DNA of 64,000 nucleotides. Source: Alternaria dauci (Eukaryota; Ascomycota; Dothideomycetes; Pleosporales; Pleosporaceae). Within the stretch, counting starts at the first letter, position 1, and every line of letters begins with the position of its first letter. A program made the translations under genes and the position numbers. This document shows, piece after piece, positions 63,389-64,000 of the stretch. The notes under the pieces are model-generated. The model had not been told where the DNA came from. It ran no database searches and saw only the letters and a list, made by a program, of their open reading frames with translations. Where the stretch lies: positions 1,550,001 to 1,614,000 of the forward strand of contig NC_091280.1 in NCBI RefSeq assembly GCF_042100115.1. Direction: 5' to 3'.

Positions 63389-64000
63389 TCATCGTCGGGA
63401 CATGAGGATCTGTTGAATCTGCGCCAGCGAAGGGTCCTCGTTCAACCACTTGCCTTGTGCGGCATCCGCAGCACGCAGCGTGTTTTCGACGTAGGCATCG
63501 CTAATTGCGAGTAACTCCTATGAATCGACTGTCAGTGAAGATCTCGTCAAGATTAGCAAGGCTCATTCAACGTACATTCCTCATTGTAGCATCAGCCTGC
63601 TGAAGTGCACCCAAATGGCTCGCATTGGGCTTCTGGCCGCGTAGGATGCTGTTGCGGCTGTTCATCCACCGGAGGCCAGCGTGGGCTCGTAGGTAAGCGC
63701 GTTGGCATTGAAAGCGTCGTACAGCCGCGTCCGTGATGATACTGCAGAAATTTGTCAGCACTTCGTCCACACACTGCATCGCCGTTCTCTACAGTCCCTC
63801 AAGTCGACATCGCATACAATGGAGTGACTCACGCCCTCAATTGTTGTTTCTCGGACTCCGGATCCCCTGAACCCGAGCTGGCACTGCCAGAGAAAGGTGT
63901 CTGAAGGATAGTCTGTGCCTCGCTGGTGCACTGTCGGAGCAGGGAGTAGCCTTCAAGGTAGTACTCTTCCGCAGTGGGCGTGGCGCGTAACTGAACAAGG
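63389..64000 (-). CDS. Unknown helical protein, C-terminal part (cut by right edge)
   Basis: Not recognised. Three exons join in frame: 64000-63833 (open to the edge), 63741-63576 and 63517-63389. The visible chain includes LRATPTAEEYYLEGYSLLRQ, TSEAQTILQTPFSGSASSGS, AIITDAAVRRFQCQRAYLRA, HAGLRWMNSRNSILRGQKPN, ASHLGALQQADATMRNELLA and ends GKWLNEDPSLAQIQQILMSR plus R. It looks mostly alpha-helical with a Ser/Gly linker, without a signal or catalytic motif. The start lies outside the window. Confidence 0.65.

Noticed and set aside
1..64000. Biosynthetic backbone, transposon, virus-derived or CRISPR-like sequence
   Set aside because: No PKS/NRPS/terpene synthase, transposase, reverse transcriptase, viral polymerase or direct-repeat array was visible on either strand.

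Overview
The window reads as nuclear DNA of a filamentous ascomycete. The protein set points to the Dothideomycetes, most likely Pleosporales; that placement is inference from recall, not a search. Supporting evidence: dense genes on both strands, many short introns (about 47-120 bp) with CTAAC/CTAAT-like branch sites, a HET-domain gene, fungal-only secreted families (BYS1-like, CBM1), a PRISE/SirQ-like reductase, and intron-containing tRNA genes. I rebuilt multi-exon genes by joining frames at GT-AG (twice GC-AG) sites. Except where stated, the joined coding lengths are multiples of three.

Left part (1-23 kb): a meiotic cohesin REC8 cut by the left edge, proteasome deubiquitinase UBP6 divergent from Arp2/3 subunit ARPC4, an Asp f 3-type peroxiredoxin with a peroxisomal tail, a DUF1348/NTF2-like protein, a roadblock dynein light chain divergent from ribosome-assembly factor IPI1, a HET-domain gene, an Mpv17/PMP22 membrane protein, a membrane-anchored GH16 glucanase, a D-threonine aldolase-type enzyme, two unrecognised nuclear or basic proteins, a tRNA-Met with an intron, a carbonyl-reductase-like SDR and a small secreted protein that looks damaged.

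Middle part (23-45 kb): a large SNF2-family ATPase, acetylornithine aminotransferase (ARG8), then three same-strand genes (PRISE-type reductase, SGNH-fold protein lacking its nucleophile, P450) that could be a small metabolic group. Next come a Nudix ADP-ribose pyrophosphatase, a BYS1-like secreted protein, a CBM1 secreted protein whose binding module carries an apparent one-base frameshift, CTF8, neutral trehalase and a small orphan.

Right part (45-64 kb) is sparse: a 4.5 kb stretch with no recognisable gene, VMA6 divergent from an AT-hook protein, a 5.1 kb gene-poor stretch holding an 86 bp GAA tract, a 97-residue orphan, a degenerate tRNA-Ser(GCT)-like sequence, ribosomal protein eL33, and a truncated unknown gene at the right edge.

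Most genes are unlinked housekeeping functions. I saw no PKS/NRPS backbone, intact transposon, CRISPR array or clear novel multi-gene system. The best leads are the nucleophile-less SGNH protein and its neighbours, the disrupted secreted-protein genes, the start-site architectures (ARPC4, YSA1-like, VMA6), and the two long gene-free stretches.
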